Shown: positions 1 through 8,249 of the stretch, piece after piece | How the letters are laid out: every line of letters begins with the position of its first letter | How positions within the stretch are numbered: the first letter of the stretch is position 1 | Assembly (NCBI RefSeq): GCF_029457495.1 | Contig: NZ_CP120361.1 | Span: 372,001-436,000, forward strand | Direction of reading: 5' to 3' | DNA: 64,000 nucleotides | DNA from: Chelativorans sp. AA-79 | Lineage (GTDB): Bacteria > Pseudomonadota > Alphaproteobacteria > Rhizobiales > Rhizobiaceae | Position numbers and translations under genes: made by a program | Notes under the pieces: generated by a model | The model's input: the letters and a program-made list of their open reading frames with translations, nothing else | What the model was told of the DNA's origin: nothing | Databases searched by the model: none

Positions 1-99
1 GCCGATGATGCCGTAGACCATCGTATAGCCGATAGCGATCAGCCCATAGATCGAACCCAGCGTCAGCCCGTTGATAAGCTGCTGGAGAAAATATTCCAT
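1..99 (-). CDS. livH: branched-chain amino acid ABC transporter permease LivH, 5' part only
   Basis: Only the first 33 codons are in the window; the gene runs off the left edge. The protein begins MEYFLQQLINGL and continues into a first membrane helix containing GSIYGLIAIGYTMVYGIIG, which is typical of LivH-type inner-membrane permeases of high-affinity branched-chain amino acid importers. The ATG at 97-99 is preferred over an in-frame ATG at 115-117 because a GGGAGA ribosome-binding site lies about 10 nt upstream of it. The FAD oxidoreductase upstream on the same strand suggests uptake and oxidation of an amino acid, but the 333-nt gap between them could hold a separate promoter. Confidence 0.85.
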   Translation of the reverse strand, partial: MEYFLQQLINGLTLGSIYGLIAIGYTMVYGIIG

Positions 100-432
100 A
101 CCCTGCAAGTCTCCCATCGGATGTCGCCGTCAGGCGCATCCCGTTGTTGTTTTCGTCCCCTGGCCGTTTTGAAGCCGACGGCGCTCGCCGCCTTCCCCTT
201 CGGCCTTATCCCCGCATCACGGCGGAGGTTTGATGCGGCGCAAGCTAGCATTGGCATTGCGCAATGTCCTTGCGTTCAACGCCAGCTTTTCGTCTCATCC
301 TTCGAAGAACCTCCACTGAATGGCTGCCCGAGGCTCATATTCTTGCGCGTCGGCGGCCCCTTTTGCAACCGCATACTGGAAGGACGCACCGCTCGCTGCG
401 ACACAGTGCGCGCCGCCCCTCGGTGCTTGCCG
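100..432. other. intergenic stretch between the oxidoreductase and livH
   Basis: This 333-nt stretch holds no gene I can support. Short open frames exist on both strands but none has a ribosome-binding site or recognisable composition. I see no clear terminator hairpin with a T-run. It probably carries the livH promoter and 5' leader, since livH has its own strong ribosome-binding site. Confidence 0.5.
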
Positions 433-1707
433 TCAATGGTTGCCACGAAATCGACCGGCGCGGAAGGGGCGAAGGTCGATCGGGGGCGGGCGGTCAAGAA
501 CAAGGTCGCGGACGAGCCTCCCCGCGGCTGCGGCCTGGGTCAATCCCAGGTGGCCGTGGCCGAAAGCGTAGAAGACGCGCGGCTCCCTCCGCGAGCGGCC
601 GATCACCGGCAGGGAATCGGGCAGTGACGGACGGTAGCCCATCCATTGGCGGCCTCCGGTGGTCTCAAGCCCCGGCAGGAAGCGTGCCGCCTTTTCCAGC
701 ATCGCGCGGGAGCGCGCGAAATTGGGTGGACGCTTCAGTCCGCCCAGCTCCACGGCGCCGCCGACGCGCAGTCCGGTCTCGAGCGGTGTGATCACGAAGC
801 CATGGCCGGGAAATATGAGCTGCCGCCTCACGTCGAAGGCACCGGTGGGAAGTGTCGTGTTGTAGCCCCGCTCGGTCTCGAGCGGCACGCGGTCGCCGAA
901 GGATGCCGCGAAGGGCCGCGACCATGCGCCGGCGGCGATCACAAGCCGGCGGCAGGAAAGTCTCTCCCCATTTGTGAGGCAGACGGCGACCCCATCCCCT
1001 TCTCCTGTTGCCGACGCGACCGTCAGAGGCATGAACCGGGCGCCGTGGATCTCGGCGTGTGCCCAGACCGCATGCCCGATCCGCTGCGGATCGGAGACGG
1101 TCTTCCAGCCCGGCACGAATGTGGCGCGCACGAATGCTTCGGAAAGTCCCGGCTGATAGTCGGCGATCTCGTGCCGTTCCAAGTGCTGGAAAGGAACGTG
1201 GAAACGCCGGCGGAGTTTCCAGCCTTCTTCGGCTGCCTGGAAGTCGGCCTCGCTTTCGTAGAGCTCCAGACAGCCGTCCTCGCGCAGCATGTGCCGGATG
1301 CTCGCCCGGGCGAAGAGACCCATCCATTCGCGTTCCGCAAGAGTCATCATCGCCGCCTGGGCCGACACGGCGGCCTCGAAATTGGCGGTACGCCCCGCCC
1401 GCATGAAGCGCCAGAGCCAAGGGAGGATTTTCGGCAGGTAGGCCGGGGGGATGGAGAGTGGCCCCAGCGGGTCGCCCAGCCAGCGCGGCACCTGGGAAAG
1501 CATGTCCTTGTGCGCCAGCGGCAGGATATCCGAGAAGGCCAGCGCGCCGGCATTGCCCGAACTCGTCTCCTCGCAGATGCCGGACCGGTCGAGCACCAGC
1601 ACCTTGCTTCCCGCTTCAGCAAGATAGGCGGCGATGGTGATGCCGACGATCCCGCCGCCCACGATGATGACCTCGGCCTCCCGAGGAGTCGACCCCCGCC
1701 CCGTCAC
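433..1707 (-). CDS. FAD-dependent oxidoreductase, D-amino acid dehydrogenase (DadA) family
   Basis: A 424-residue flavoprotein of the DAO/DadA superfamily, which oxidises amino or imino acids and passes electrons to the respiratory chain. The N-terminal Rossmann fold has VGGGIVG at about residues 16-22, followed by the acidic residue of VLDRS near 41, which binds the FAD ribose. The SSGNAGALAF segment near 50 is typical of DadA-like proteins, as is the C-terminal FAD-binding MGYRPSLPDSLPVIG stretch. The start is a GTG with AGGGG about 9 nt upstream. It is divergent from a GntR regulator and lies upstream of livH, so a substrate-induced amino acid catabolic unit is likely. The exact substrate cannot be read from the sequence; DadA itself, hydroxyproline oxidase or another DAO-family enzyme are all possible. 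Confidence 0.85.
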   Translation of the reverse strand: MTGRGSTPREAEVIIVGGGIVGITIAAYLAEAGSKVLVLDRSGICEETSSGNAGALAFSDILPLAHKDMLSQVPRWLGDPLGPLSIPPAYLPKILPWLWRFMRAGRTANFEAAVSAQAAMMTLAEREWMGLFARASIRHMLREDGCLELYESEADFQAAEEGWKLRRRFHVPFQHLERHEIADYQPGLSEAFVRATFVPGWKTVSDPQRIGHAVWAHAEIHGARFMPLTVASATGEGDGVAVCLTNGERLSCRRLVIAAGAWSRPFAASFGDRVPLETERGYNTTLPTGAFDVRRQLIFPGHGFVITPLETGLRVGGAVELGGLKRPPNFARSRAMLEKAARFLPGLETTGGRQWMGYRPSLPDSLPVIGRSRREPRVFYAFGHGHLGLTQAAAAGRLVRDLVLDRPPPIDLRPFRAGRFRGNH

Positions 1708-1827
1708 GTCAATATTCCCCTGTGTCGCCGAGTGAGCAGGCCGACGGTATGTGGGTGCTTTTCCTTCCGACTCGGAACAGGAGAATGGTGGTTGATTGCG
1801 TCAGAGGGGTACTCCACGAGGTGCTTT

Positions 1828-1895
1828 TGATATATCAGATGCATATAACAGGTTGCCGCACACGTTGTGAAGTATGATCACCCTTTGATACATCA
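1828..1895. promoter_or_regulatory. two palindromic operator candidates, TGATATATCA and TGATACATCA
   Basis: A perfect 10-bp palindrome TGATATATCA lies at 1828-1837, and a one-mismatch copy TGATACATCA lies at 1886-1895. Their centres are 58 bp apart, between the divergent oxidoreductase and GntR genes. FCD-type GntR proteins bind short palindromes of this kind as dimers, so autoregulation and control of the oxidoreductase operon is the natural inference. The right-hand copy lies upstream of the ATG at 1918, which supports that start over the GTG at 1867. Confidence 0.55.
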
Positions 1896-1917
1896 TCTAA
1901 GATTCAGCGACTTATCA

Positions 1918-2577
1918 ATGGCGGTTCAATTGAAGACGAAACCCTTCGAGCCTGTCGCGGCCAAGGCATACCGAACCTTGGAAAGGATGATTGTGACACT
2001 GGAGCTGGCACCGGGCGCGATCACCACCGAGGGTGCGCTGATCGACGGCTTGGGGCTTGGCCGCACTCCGGTGCGCGAGGCGATCCAACGGCTGGCCTGG
2101 GAGGGTCTCGTCGAGGTGCGACCGAGGGCAGGCCTCGCCATCGCGCCGCTCAACCGCGCCGACTGGGTCAAGATCATCGATGCACGACATGGCGTGGAGA
2201 TCTTGTTGGCGCGGGCCGCAGCGCGGTATGCTTCGGGTCCTCTGGTAACGCAATTCCACGAGGCGGCGCTGCGAATGGAGAAGGCGGTCCTGGAGGGAAG
2301 TCCGCTTCACTTCCTGGATGCGGACAGACTGCTTGACGAGGTGCTGGGCGAGACGGCCGACAACCCCTACGCCGCCAGACTCGCGGGTCCGCTGCAGACG
2401 CACAGCCGCCGGTTCTGGTTTCGGTATCAGTCCGAAAACGACCTCGCGCATGCCGCCGAGCAACATGTACGCCTCATCCGCGCCATTCTCGACCGGAACG
2501 AAGAGGATGCAGGCGGCGAGGCGGACGCCCTCATGCGGCTCCTGCGCAAGCGCGCCGAAAGCGTGGCACGTTTTTGA
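1918..2577 (+). CDS. GntR family transcriptional regulator (FCD/FadR-like)
   Basis: A 219-residue regulator with an N-terminal winged helix (YRTLERMIVTLELAPG, then LGLGRTPVREAIQRLAWEGLV, the classic GntR recognition segment) and an all-helical C-terminal FCD ligand-binding domain. The frame is open back to a GTG at 1867, but I start at ATG 1918 because the extra residues are not family-like and an operator candidate sits inside that extension. It probably represses the divergent oxidoreductase, and perhaps livH, until an amino acid ligand binds. The ligand is unknown. Confidence 0.88.
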   Translation: MAVQLKTKPFEPVAAKAYRTLERMIVTLELAPGAITTEGALIDGLGLGRTPVREAIQRLAWEGLVEVRPRAGLAIAPLNRADWVKIIDARHGVEILLARAAARYASGPLVTQFHEAALRMEKAVLEGSPLHFLDADRLLDEVLGETADNPYAARLAGPLQTHSRRFWFRYQSENDLAHAAEQHVRLIRAILDRNEEDAGGEADALMRLLRKRAESVARF

Positions 2578-2592
2578 CGCACGAATCTGCCG

Positions 2593-2919
2593 TCAGACAC
2601 CCTCGCCCCGGCTGGCCAGAGTGGCGGAATTCTCGTCCCATCCCTCACCGGCCGCCACGATGCAACTCGTGCCGCTGGTATCCGTGGTAAGGATGGTCCA
2701 GGTGCCCTGGTCCGAGGCGAAAATCTCCATCACCGCCTCTTCACCAAGCAGGCCCACGGCCTTCTGGATCTCCCTGTATTGGGCATCGAGTTGAGCGACG
2801 AGATCATCACGCGGAGCGCAGACATCACTGCTCTGGCTTGTTGCCTGCTGGGCGCCGGTAAAAAGCGCGACGGCGGCCAACGCCGTCAAGCCGAGACCGG
2901 CTCGAAAGGCCTTTTCCAT
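2593..2919 (-). CDS. small exported protein of unknown function
   Basis: A 108-residue protein with a typical Sec signal peptide: MEKAFRAG, then a hydrophobic run to about residue 23 and a likely cleavage after TGAQQA or ATS. The mature part has two cysteines, near residues 34 and 86, that could form a disulfide. I recognise no domain. The start chosen is the internal ATG at 2917-2919, because the seven upstream residues are polar and the signal peptide begins at MEKAF. It is convergent with the GntR gene, 15 nt away, and lies downstream of mmsA on the same strand, so readthrough from mmsA is possible. Confidence 0.6.
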   Translation of the reverse strand: MEKAFRAGLGLTALAAVALFTGAQQATSQSSDVCAPRDDLVAQLDAQYREIQKAVGLLGEEAVMEIFASDQGTWTILTTDTSGTSCIVAAGEGWDENSATLASRGEGV

Positions 2920-3138
2920 GTCTCTACCTCCTGCCGCCATGCCGGCTTTCCGACCTCTTTCGGCGGCGCTGTCCTTCCGCGGTCCACGCGGGTGCTTCGT
3001 GTTCTTTAACGATAGAGACGGGGAGCCGTTCCACCGGTTCTCGGCAAATCGACTGCAGGCAGTAACGTTTTCGCGAGGTGCTGAAAGAATGGCGTGGGCC
3101 TGCGGCCGGCAATGCCCGCAGGCCCTTGGAAGCGGCGC

Positions 3139-4635
3139 TTACCGCATCGTCGGTATGACGAACTCCGCCCCATCCTTGATTCCGCTTGGCCAGCGCGAGG
3201 TGACCGTCTTGGTCTTGGTGTAGAAGCGGAAGGCATCGGGGCCGTGCTGATTCAAGTCACCAAAAGCGGAAGCCTTCCAGCCGCCGAAGGTGTAGTAGGC
3301 GATCGGCACGGGGATCGGCACATTGATGCCCACCATGCCGACATTGATGCGTGCGGCGAAATCACGGGCGGCGTCGCCATCGCGCGTGAAAATGGCGACT
3401 CCGTTGCCGTATTCATGGTCGTTCGGCAGCGCCAGCGCCTCCTCGTAGGTGTTCGCGCGCACGACGGAGAGCACGGGGCCGAATATCTCCTCCTTGTAGA
3501 TGCGCATCTCCGGCGTCACCTCATCGAAGAGGCAGCCGCCCATATAGAAGCCGTTCTCATAGCCCTGCATCCTGAAATCGCGGCCGTCGACCACGAGCTT
3601 GGCCCCTTCCTCGACCCCGAGGTCGACATAGCCCTTCACGCGCTCCAGCGCTTCCTTCGTCACCAGCGGGCCGAAGTCGGCGGAGGCATCGGTCGAAGGG
3701 CCGACCTTCAGGCTTTCCACGCGCGGGATGAGCTTCTCCACCAGCCGGTCCGCCGTCTCGTTGCCCACGGGCACGGCGACGGACACCGCCATGCAGCGCT
3801 CGCCCGCCGAGCCGTAGCCGGCGCCGATCAGCGCGTCGACCGTCTGGTCCATATCGGCATCCGGCATGACGATGAGATGGTTCTTCGCTCCGCCGAAGCA
3901 CTGGGCGCGCTTTCCGTTCGCGGTGGCTCGACTGTAGATGTATTTCGCGATCGGCGTGGACCCGACGAAGCCGACCGCCTGGATGTCCGGATCGTCGAGA
4001 ATGGCATCCACGGCCTCCTTGCCGCCGTTCACGACATTGAGGATACCTTCCGGCAGGCCCGCCTCCAGGAAGAGCTCGGCAATCCGCATGGGCACGCCGG
4101 GATCACGCTCAGACGGCTTCAGGATGAAGGCGTTGCCGCAAACGATCGCCGGAGCGATCTTCCACAGCGGGATCATGGCCGGGAAGTTGAAGGGGGTAAT
4201 GCCGGCGACGATGCCGAGCGGCTGGCGCATGGAATAGGTGTCGATACCCGGCCCTGCTCCGTCCGTAAACTCGCCCTTCATCATGTGGGGCGCGCCGAGG
4301 CAAACCTCCACCACTTCCAAGCCTCGCTGGATGTCGCCCTTGGCGTCGAGAATGGTCTTGCCGTGCTCCCGGGCCAGAAGCTCGGCAAGCGAGTCGTACT
4401 CCTTGTGCACCAGCTCCAGGAACTTCATGAGCACGCGGACGCGGCGCTGCGGGTTGGTGGCGGCCCATTTGGGCTGCGCGGCCTTGGCGTTCTCCACCGC
4501 CTGTCGCACCTCGGCAGCCGAGGCAAGCGCGACCCTGGCGCGCACCGTGCCGTCCATGGGTTGCATGACATCCTGCGAGCGGCCGCTCGTACCGGCGACG
4601 CGCCTGCCGCCAATGAAATGACCGATCTCCTCCAT
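3139..4635 (-). CDS. mmsA: CoA-acylating methylmalonate-semialdehyde dehydrogenase
   Basis: A 498-residue aldehyde dehydrogenase that converts methylmalonate or malonate semialdehyde plus CoA and NAD+ to propionyl-CoA or acetyl-CoA. It acts in valine and inositol breakdown. Family features seen are FNFPAMIPLWK near 145, the GFVGSTP nucleotide-binding segment, and the catalytic cysteine in GSAGERCMA near residue 285. Full length. Unlike other aldehyde dehydrogenases, MmsA lacks the usual general-base glutamate, and the QCFGGAKNH segment here agrees with that. It is divergent from a LysR regulator. No other valine or inositol gene is adjacent. Confidence 0.95.
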   Translation of the reverse strand: MEEIGHFIGGRRVAGTSGRSQDVMQPMDGTVRARVALASAAEVRQAVENAKAAQPKWAATNPQRRVRVLMKFLELVHKEYDSLAELLAREHGKTILDAKGDIQRGLEVVEVCLGAPHMMKGEFTDGAGPGIDTYSMRQPLGIVAGITPFNFPAMIPLWKIAPAIVCGNAFILKPSERDPGVPMRIAELFLEAGLPEGILNVVNGGKEAVDAILDDPDIQAVGFVGSTPIAKYIYSRATANGKRAQCFGGAKNHLIVMPDADMDQTVDALIGAGYGSAGERCMAVSVAVPVGNETADRLVEKLIPRVESLKVGPSTDASADFGPLVTKEALERVKGYVDLGVEEGAKLVVDGRDFRMQGYENGFYMGGCLFDEVTPEMRIYKEEIFGPVLSVVRANTYEEALALPNDHEYGNGVAIFTRDGDAARDFAARINVGMVGINVPIPVPIAYYTFGGWKASAFGDLNQHGPDAFRFYTKTKTVTSRWPSGIKDGAEFVIPTMR

Positions 4636-4780
4636 GAGAGTCTCTCCCTTATGATTGGTGGGCGGATTGTCCCGCTTCGAGAGCGTGAATGCAACGCGAG
4701 GAAAATCGAATCCGTTGTGCAGGAATTAAAGCACTGCTAGTTTTCAGCGTGCGCGAAATCGCAATGGGAGACGCGGGCCC

Positions 4781-5662
4781 ATGAACTGGGACGACATGCG
4801 GATATTCCTCGCGGTGGCGCGGGCGGGGCAGATCCTGGGGGCGGCGCGGCGGCTCGGTCTGAACCATGCCACCGTCTCGCGGCGTGTCGCAGCGCTGGAG
4901 GCGGCCGCAGGGGCGAAGCTCTTCCACAGGCGCACGACGGGGAGCGAGTTGACGCCGGCGGGCGAACGCCTGCTGTCGGCGGCCGAGCGCATGGAAGCCG
5001 ACATGATCGCCGCGCGGGCCGAAATCGCCGGCGAAGCCGAGGAGATTTCCGGCACGGTTCGCATCGGCGCTCCTGACGGCTTCGGCGTTGCCTTCCTGGC
5101 ACCGCGGCTCTGGAGGCTGACGGAGCGACATCCGGATCTTTCGATCCAACTCGTGCCGGTGCCGCGCTCCCTGTCGCTGTCGCGGCGCGAAGCCGATATT
5201 GCGATCACCGTCGACCGGCCCACCGAAGGGCGGCTTGTGGCGGCAAAGCTGGTGGACTATTCGCTCGGGCTCTATGCCTCAAAAGCCTATGCCGCCGAGC
5301 ACGGGCTGCCCGATGGCGCAGAGATGCTGAAGAAACATCGACTTGTCGGCTATGTGCCGGACCTCGTGTTCAGCCCGACGCTCGACTACGCCGCCGAGAT
5401 TTCGGAGGAGTGGGATGCGGCTTTCGCTGTATCCTCGGCTATGGGTCAGGTGGAAGCGGTACGGGCGGGCGCGGGCATAGGAATCCTGCACAGCTTCATC
5501 GCGCGACACATCGAAGATCTCGTGCCCGTACGCCTGGCAAAGCCGATTCGCCGCAGTTATTGGCTCGTCTACCACGAATCCATGCGTCCCACCCGCCGCA
5601 TCCAGGCCGCCGCGGCGTTCATCGGGGAGATCGTGGAAAGGGAGAGGGCGATATTCAGCTAA
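4781..5662 (+). CDS. LysR family transcriptional regulator
   Basis: A 293-residue LysR-type regulator. The N-terminal winged helix-turn-helix begins MNWDDMRIFLAVARAG and contains NHATVSRRVAALE as the recognition helix. A periplasmic-binding-protein-like effector domain starts near residue 90 (GTVRIGAPDGFG). It is divergent from mmsA with 145 nt between the starts, so it probably controls mmsA. The intergenic segment contains TTTTC and GAAA half-sites near 4742-4758 that could form a LysR box, but this is weak. The effector is unknown. Confidence 0.9.
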   Translation: MNWDDMRIFLAVARAGQILGAARRLGLNHATVSRRVAALEAAAGAKLFHRRTTGSELTPAGERLLSAAERMEADMIAARAEIAGEAEEISGTVRIGAPDGFGVAFLAPRLWRLTERHPDLSIQLVPVPRSLSLSRREADIAITVDRPTEGRLVAAKLVDYSLGLYASKAYAAEHGLPDGAEMLKKHRLVGYVPDLVFSPTLDYAAEISEEWDAAFAVSSAMGQVEAVRAGAGIGILHSFIARHIEDLVPVRLAKPIRRSYWLVYHESMRPTRRIQAAAAFIGEIVERERAIFS

Positions 5663-5668
5663 AACGGC

Positions 5669-6277
5669 CTATTGTCGTTGCGTAAGACCATCCCAAGCGG
5701 CCATGGCGCTGGCTGCCACCGAATGGAGGGCTTCGGGCGATGCTCCATCCCGCGCCTGGATGGACATGCCATGCTGCACCGCGACGTAGAACGCTGCCAC
5801 TGCCATGCAATCCACGCTCTCGGGTAGTTCTCCTTCCGCGACGGCCCGCTTCAAGCGATCCCTGAGGGTCTCGATGTTTCCCGTGCGAAGGTCGCGCAAC
5901 TCGCGGCAGATTTTTTCATTCGTGTCGGTCGCATTCAGCGCTCCGAGAACGACAAGGCAACCGGCAGGTTTTCCTGGGCGTGTGAATGCGTCAGCACTGG
6001 CGTGAAGAAAGCGGTCGAAGGTCTCGCGGGCCGAAGAGGCGTCAGTGACGGAGGTCCAGATCTCCGTTCCCTCTGTCTCGCCGTAGAGCGCCACGGCCTC
6101 GCGGAAGAGACCTTCTTTCGAGCCGAAGGCGGCATAGAGGCTCGGTGCGTTGATCCCCATCGCCTTTGTCAGATCGGCCAATGAAGCACCGTCATATCCC
6201 TTGGCCCAGAATATTTCCATCGCGCGTCGCAGGGCTGCATCGCGGTCGAAGCTGCGCGGACGACCTCTTTCCATCAT
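5669..6277 (-). CDS. TetR/AcrR family transcriptional regulator
   Basis: A 202-residue TetR regulator. The N-terminal helix-turn-helix is RAMEIFWAKGYDGASLADLTKAMGINAPSLYAAFGSKEGL, residues roughly 18-55, followed by a helical ligand-binding core. The C-terminal domain resembles the YcdC/AefR-type repressors of short-chain dehydrogenases. It is divergent from the SDR gene, and two closely matched palindromes lie in the 100-nt control region. That makes autorepression and repression of the SDR gene very likely. The inducer is unknown. Confidence 0.92.
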   Translation of the reverse strand: MMERGRPRSFDRDAALRRAMEIFWAKGYDGASLADLTKAMGINAPSLYAAFGSKEGLFREAVALYGETEGTEIWTSVTDASSARETFDRFLHASADAFTRPGKPAGCLVVLGALNATDTNEKICRELRDLRTGNIETLRDRLKRAVAEGELPESVDCMAVAAFYVAVQHGMSIQARDGASPEALHSVAASAMAAWDGLTQRQ

Positions 6278-6287
6278 ACGAGTTTTC

Positions 6288-6367
6288 TTTCTGTATCAAT
6301 GAATACATAAATCGCTTGACCGCCCCGCGCAAGATCGGCATGATTTCTGTATCAATCGATACAGAAA
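6288..6367. promoter_or_regulatory. paired TetR operators between the regulator and the SDR gene
   Basis: Site 2 (6344-6367) is a perfect inverted repeat: TTTCTGTATC and GATACAGAAA separated by 4 nt. Site 1 (6288-6311) has the same left arm, the same AAT at the start of its 4-nt spacer, and a degenerate right arm, AATACATAAA. The centres are 56 bp apart. Site 1 is just upstream of the TetR start codon, and site 2 overlaps the -10 region of the SDR promoter. Two matched sites beside a divergent TetR gene make this a strong operator call. Confidence 0.8.
6316..6344 (+). promoter_or_regulatory. sigma-70 type promoter for the SDR gene
   Basis: A -35 TTGACC at 6316-6321 and a -10 CATGAT at 6339-6344 are separated by 17 nt. 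The -10 touches the left arm of the perfect operator, so bound TetR would block RNA polymerase. Confidence 0.55.
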
Positions 6368-6377
6368 AGGATTCAGC

Positions 6378-7118
6378 ATGTCTCGACTCGAGGGCAAAGC
6401 AGCACTCGTCACCGGCGGCGGTCGCGGGATCGGCGCTTCGATCGCCAAGCGTCTGGCCGCGGATGGCGCCGATGTCGCCGTCACCTATTCCCGCTCGGCG
6501 GAAAAAGCGGCGGCCGTGGTCACCGATATCGAAGCCCGGGGCCGCAAAGGTCTCGCCATCGGCGCTGACAACGCAGACGCGGCCGCTGTCGCATCGGCGG
6601 TCGAAGAGGCAGCCGATTCTCTCGGCCGCCTGGACATCCTCGTCAACAATGCCGGCATCTTCGGCCATGCGACCATCGAGGAGGCCACGCTGGAGGACTT
6701 CGACGAGATGGTGGCGATCAACACGCGGGCGGCCTTCATGGCGTCGAAGACGGCGATCCGGCACATGAAGGACGGTGGCCGCATCATCTCGATCGGCAGC
6801 AATCTCGCCGAGCGCGTCCCCTCGCCGGGAATCAGCCTCTATTCGCTCAGCAAAGCCGCTCTCATCGGGTTCACCAAGGGCTTGGCCCGGGATCTGGGGC
6901 CGCGCGGCATCACGGCCAATGTCGTGCATCCGGGCTCGACGGATACCGACATGAACCCGGCGAACGGGCCGACCGCGGACGGGCAGCGCAATCTGATGGC
7001 CATTCCGCGCTACGGTCACCCCGACGACATCGCGGGCCTTGTCGCGTGGCTCGCTGGACCGGAGGCGCGCTTCGTGACCGGTGCGGCGTGGACGATCGAC
7101 GGTGGTGCGAACGCCTGA
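6378..7118 (+). CDS. short-chain dehydrogenase/reductase (3-oxoacyl-ACP reductase-like)
   Basis: A 246-residue classical SDR. The cofactor motif TGGGRGIG is near residue 12, NNAG near 91, and the catalytic YSLSKAA with Tyr and Lys near 156-160. The arginine after the glycine motif and the S-R pair in YSRS near 37 suggest NADP(H). These enzymes reduce or oxidise small carbonyl compounds and alcohols; the substrate cannot be fixed by sequence. The gene is controlled by the divergent TetR through the paired operators. It ends convergently with holA, and a short GC-rich hairpin at 7120-7137 lies between them. Confidence 0.9.
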   Translation: MSRLEGKAALVTGGGRGIGASIAKRLAADGADVAVTYSRSAEKAAAVVTDIEARGRKGLAIGADNADAAAVASAVEEAADSLGRLDILVNNAGIFGHATIEEATLEDFDEMVAINTRAAFMASKTAIRHMKDGGRIISIGSNLAERVPSPGISLYSLSKAALIGFTKGLARDLGPRGITANVVHPGSTDTDMNPANGPTADGQRNLMAIPRYGHPDDIAGLVAWLAGPEARFVTGAAWTIDGGANA

Positions 7119-7168
7119 CGGCCCGCGAAGCCGGGCCTGATCGAACAGGATCGAGAGCAGCTGGAGAG

Positions 7169-8206
7169 CTACCGCCTCGCACGCGCCCCTTCGATGGCAA
7201 GGGCGAGAAGTGCCTGGCGGCTGACGGACCGGGCAACCGCGGGGTGTTGGCGGGATTTCAGGATGGCGCCCTGAAGCCGCTCCGCGGCCGACTGCAGCAT
7301 GGCCTGGTTCCAGCGCTGCACCGCCTGTTCGACCGCCGAGCGCCGGGCAAAGAAGACCGGCGGGCGGGCGGAGGCCACGGCCGCGGCGGGCGTCTTGCCC
7401 TGGCCCTCCACCTGCTCACGCATGAGCTGCAGGCCCTGCACGTGGCGCAGGGCCGCCGAAAGCATGAGAAAGGCCGGGCTGCCGCTCGCCACGTGACGGG
7501 AGAAGAAGCTGTCGAAATCGGCAATCCGCCCGCCCATCACGGCGTCCACCGCCTGGTCCATGCTGCTGCCCGACACGTCGCCGATCAGCGACCTTACATC
7601 ATCGGCCGTCACCTCGGAGGCGCCGTTGCAGTAAAGCGCGAGCTTTTCGAGTTCGCCGCGGGTGGCGAGCCGGTCGCCGCCGAGATTGGCCTTGAGAAGC
7701 TGCCGAGCATCGAGTGGGATCGTCAGCCCTGCCTTGGACAGCACATCATCGATGACCCCATCGATGCTGCGGCCGTCGTCGCTGTAGCAGGGCAGCGCCA
7801 TGGAGCGCTCCCCACGCTCGACCGTCGTGCGCAGGGCGGCACTCTTCTTGAGGTCGCCCGCCTCGACGAGGACGAGGCAGTCCGCCGGCGGTTCCGTGAC
7901 GAGAGCGGCGACATCGGCGGCGATCGCGCCCTGGCTTGCCACGCCGCGCACCCAGACCAGCCGGCGGTCGGCGAACATCGGGACCGTGCGCGCTTCGTCG
8001 AGCAGCCGGCCGGGCTGGTCCGCTTCCGCTGCATCGATCTTCACCACCGAGAAGGGATCGTCCAGCGGCAGCCCGCTTTTCTGGGCAAAGATGCGCGCGC
8101 GCTCCGAGACAAGGCCCCGATCCGGGCCGTAGATCAGGACGACGGCGATCTTGGGGTCTGGCCGGGCGAGCCAGCCGTCGACTTCGTGAGCTTTCTTCTG
8201 CGCCAT
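7169..8206 (-). CDS. holA: DNA polymerase III delta subunit
   Basis: A 345-residue clamp-loader subunit that opens the beta clamp for the replicative polymerase. The N-terminal AAA+-like domain begins MAQKKAHEVDGWLARPD and carries the GPDRGLVSERA loop in place of a true Walker A. The middle helical domain has the family pattern LGGDRLATRGELEKLALY. Full length. It lies 43 nt downstream of nudC on the same strand. In most Hyphomicrobiales holA follows lptE, so the nudC neighbour here is unusual. Confidence 0.92.
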   Translation of the reverse strand: MAQKKAHEVDGWLARPDPKIAVVLIYGPDRGLVSERARIFAQKSGLPLDDPFSVVKIDAAEADQPGRLLDEARTVPMFADRRLVWVRGVASQGAIAADVAALVTEPPADCLVLVEAGDLKKSAALRTTVERGERSMALPCYSDDGRSIDGVIDDVLSKAGLTIPLDARQLLKANLGGDRLATRGELEKLALYCNGASEVTADDVRSLIGDVSGSSMDQAVDAVMGGRIADFDSFFSRHVASGSPAFLMLSAALRHVQGLQLMREQVEGQGKTPAAAVASARPPVFFARRSAVEQAVQRWNQAMLQSAAERLQGAILKSRQHPAVARSVSRQALLALAIEGARARR

Positions 8207-8249
8207 GGCGTCAACTAGGGGAACTGTGGGACGATGAGAAGAAAGATCA

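Noticed and set aside
3094..4740. Open frame of 548 codons on the plus strand
   Set aside because: Antisense to mmsA. His/Arg/Asp-rich product with no domain and no ribosome-binding site.
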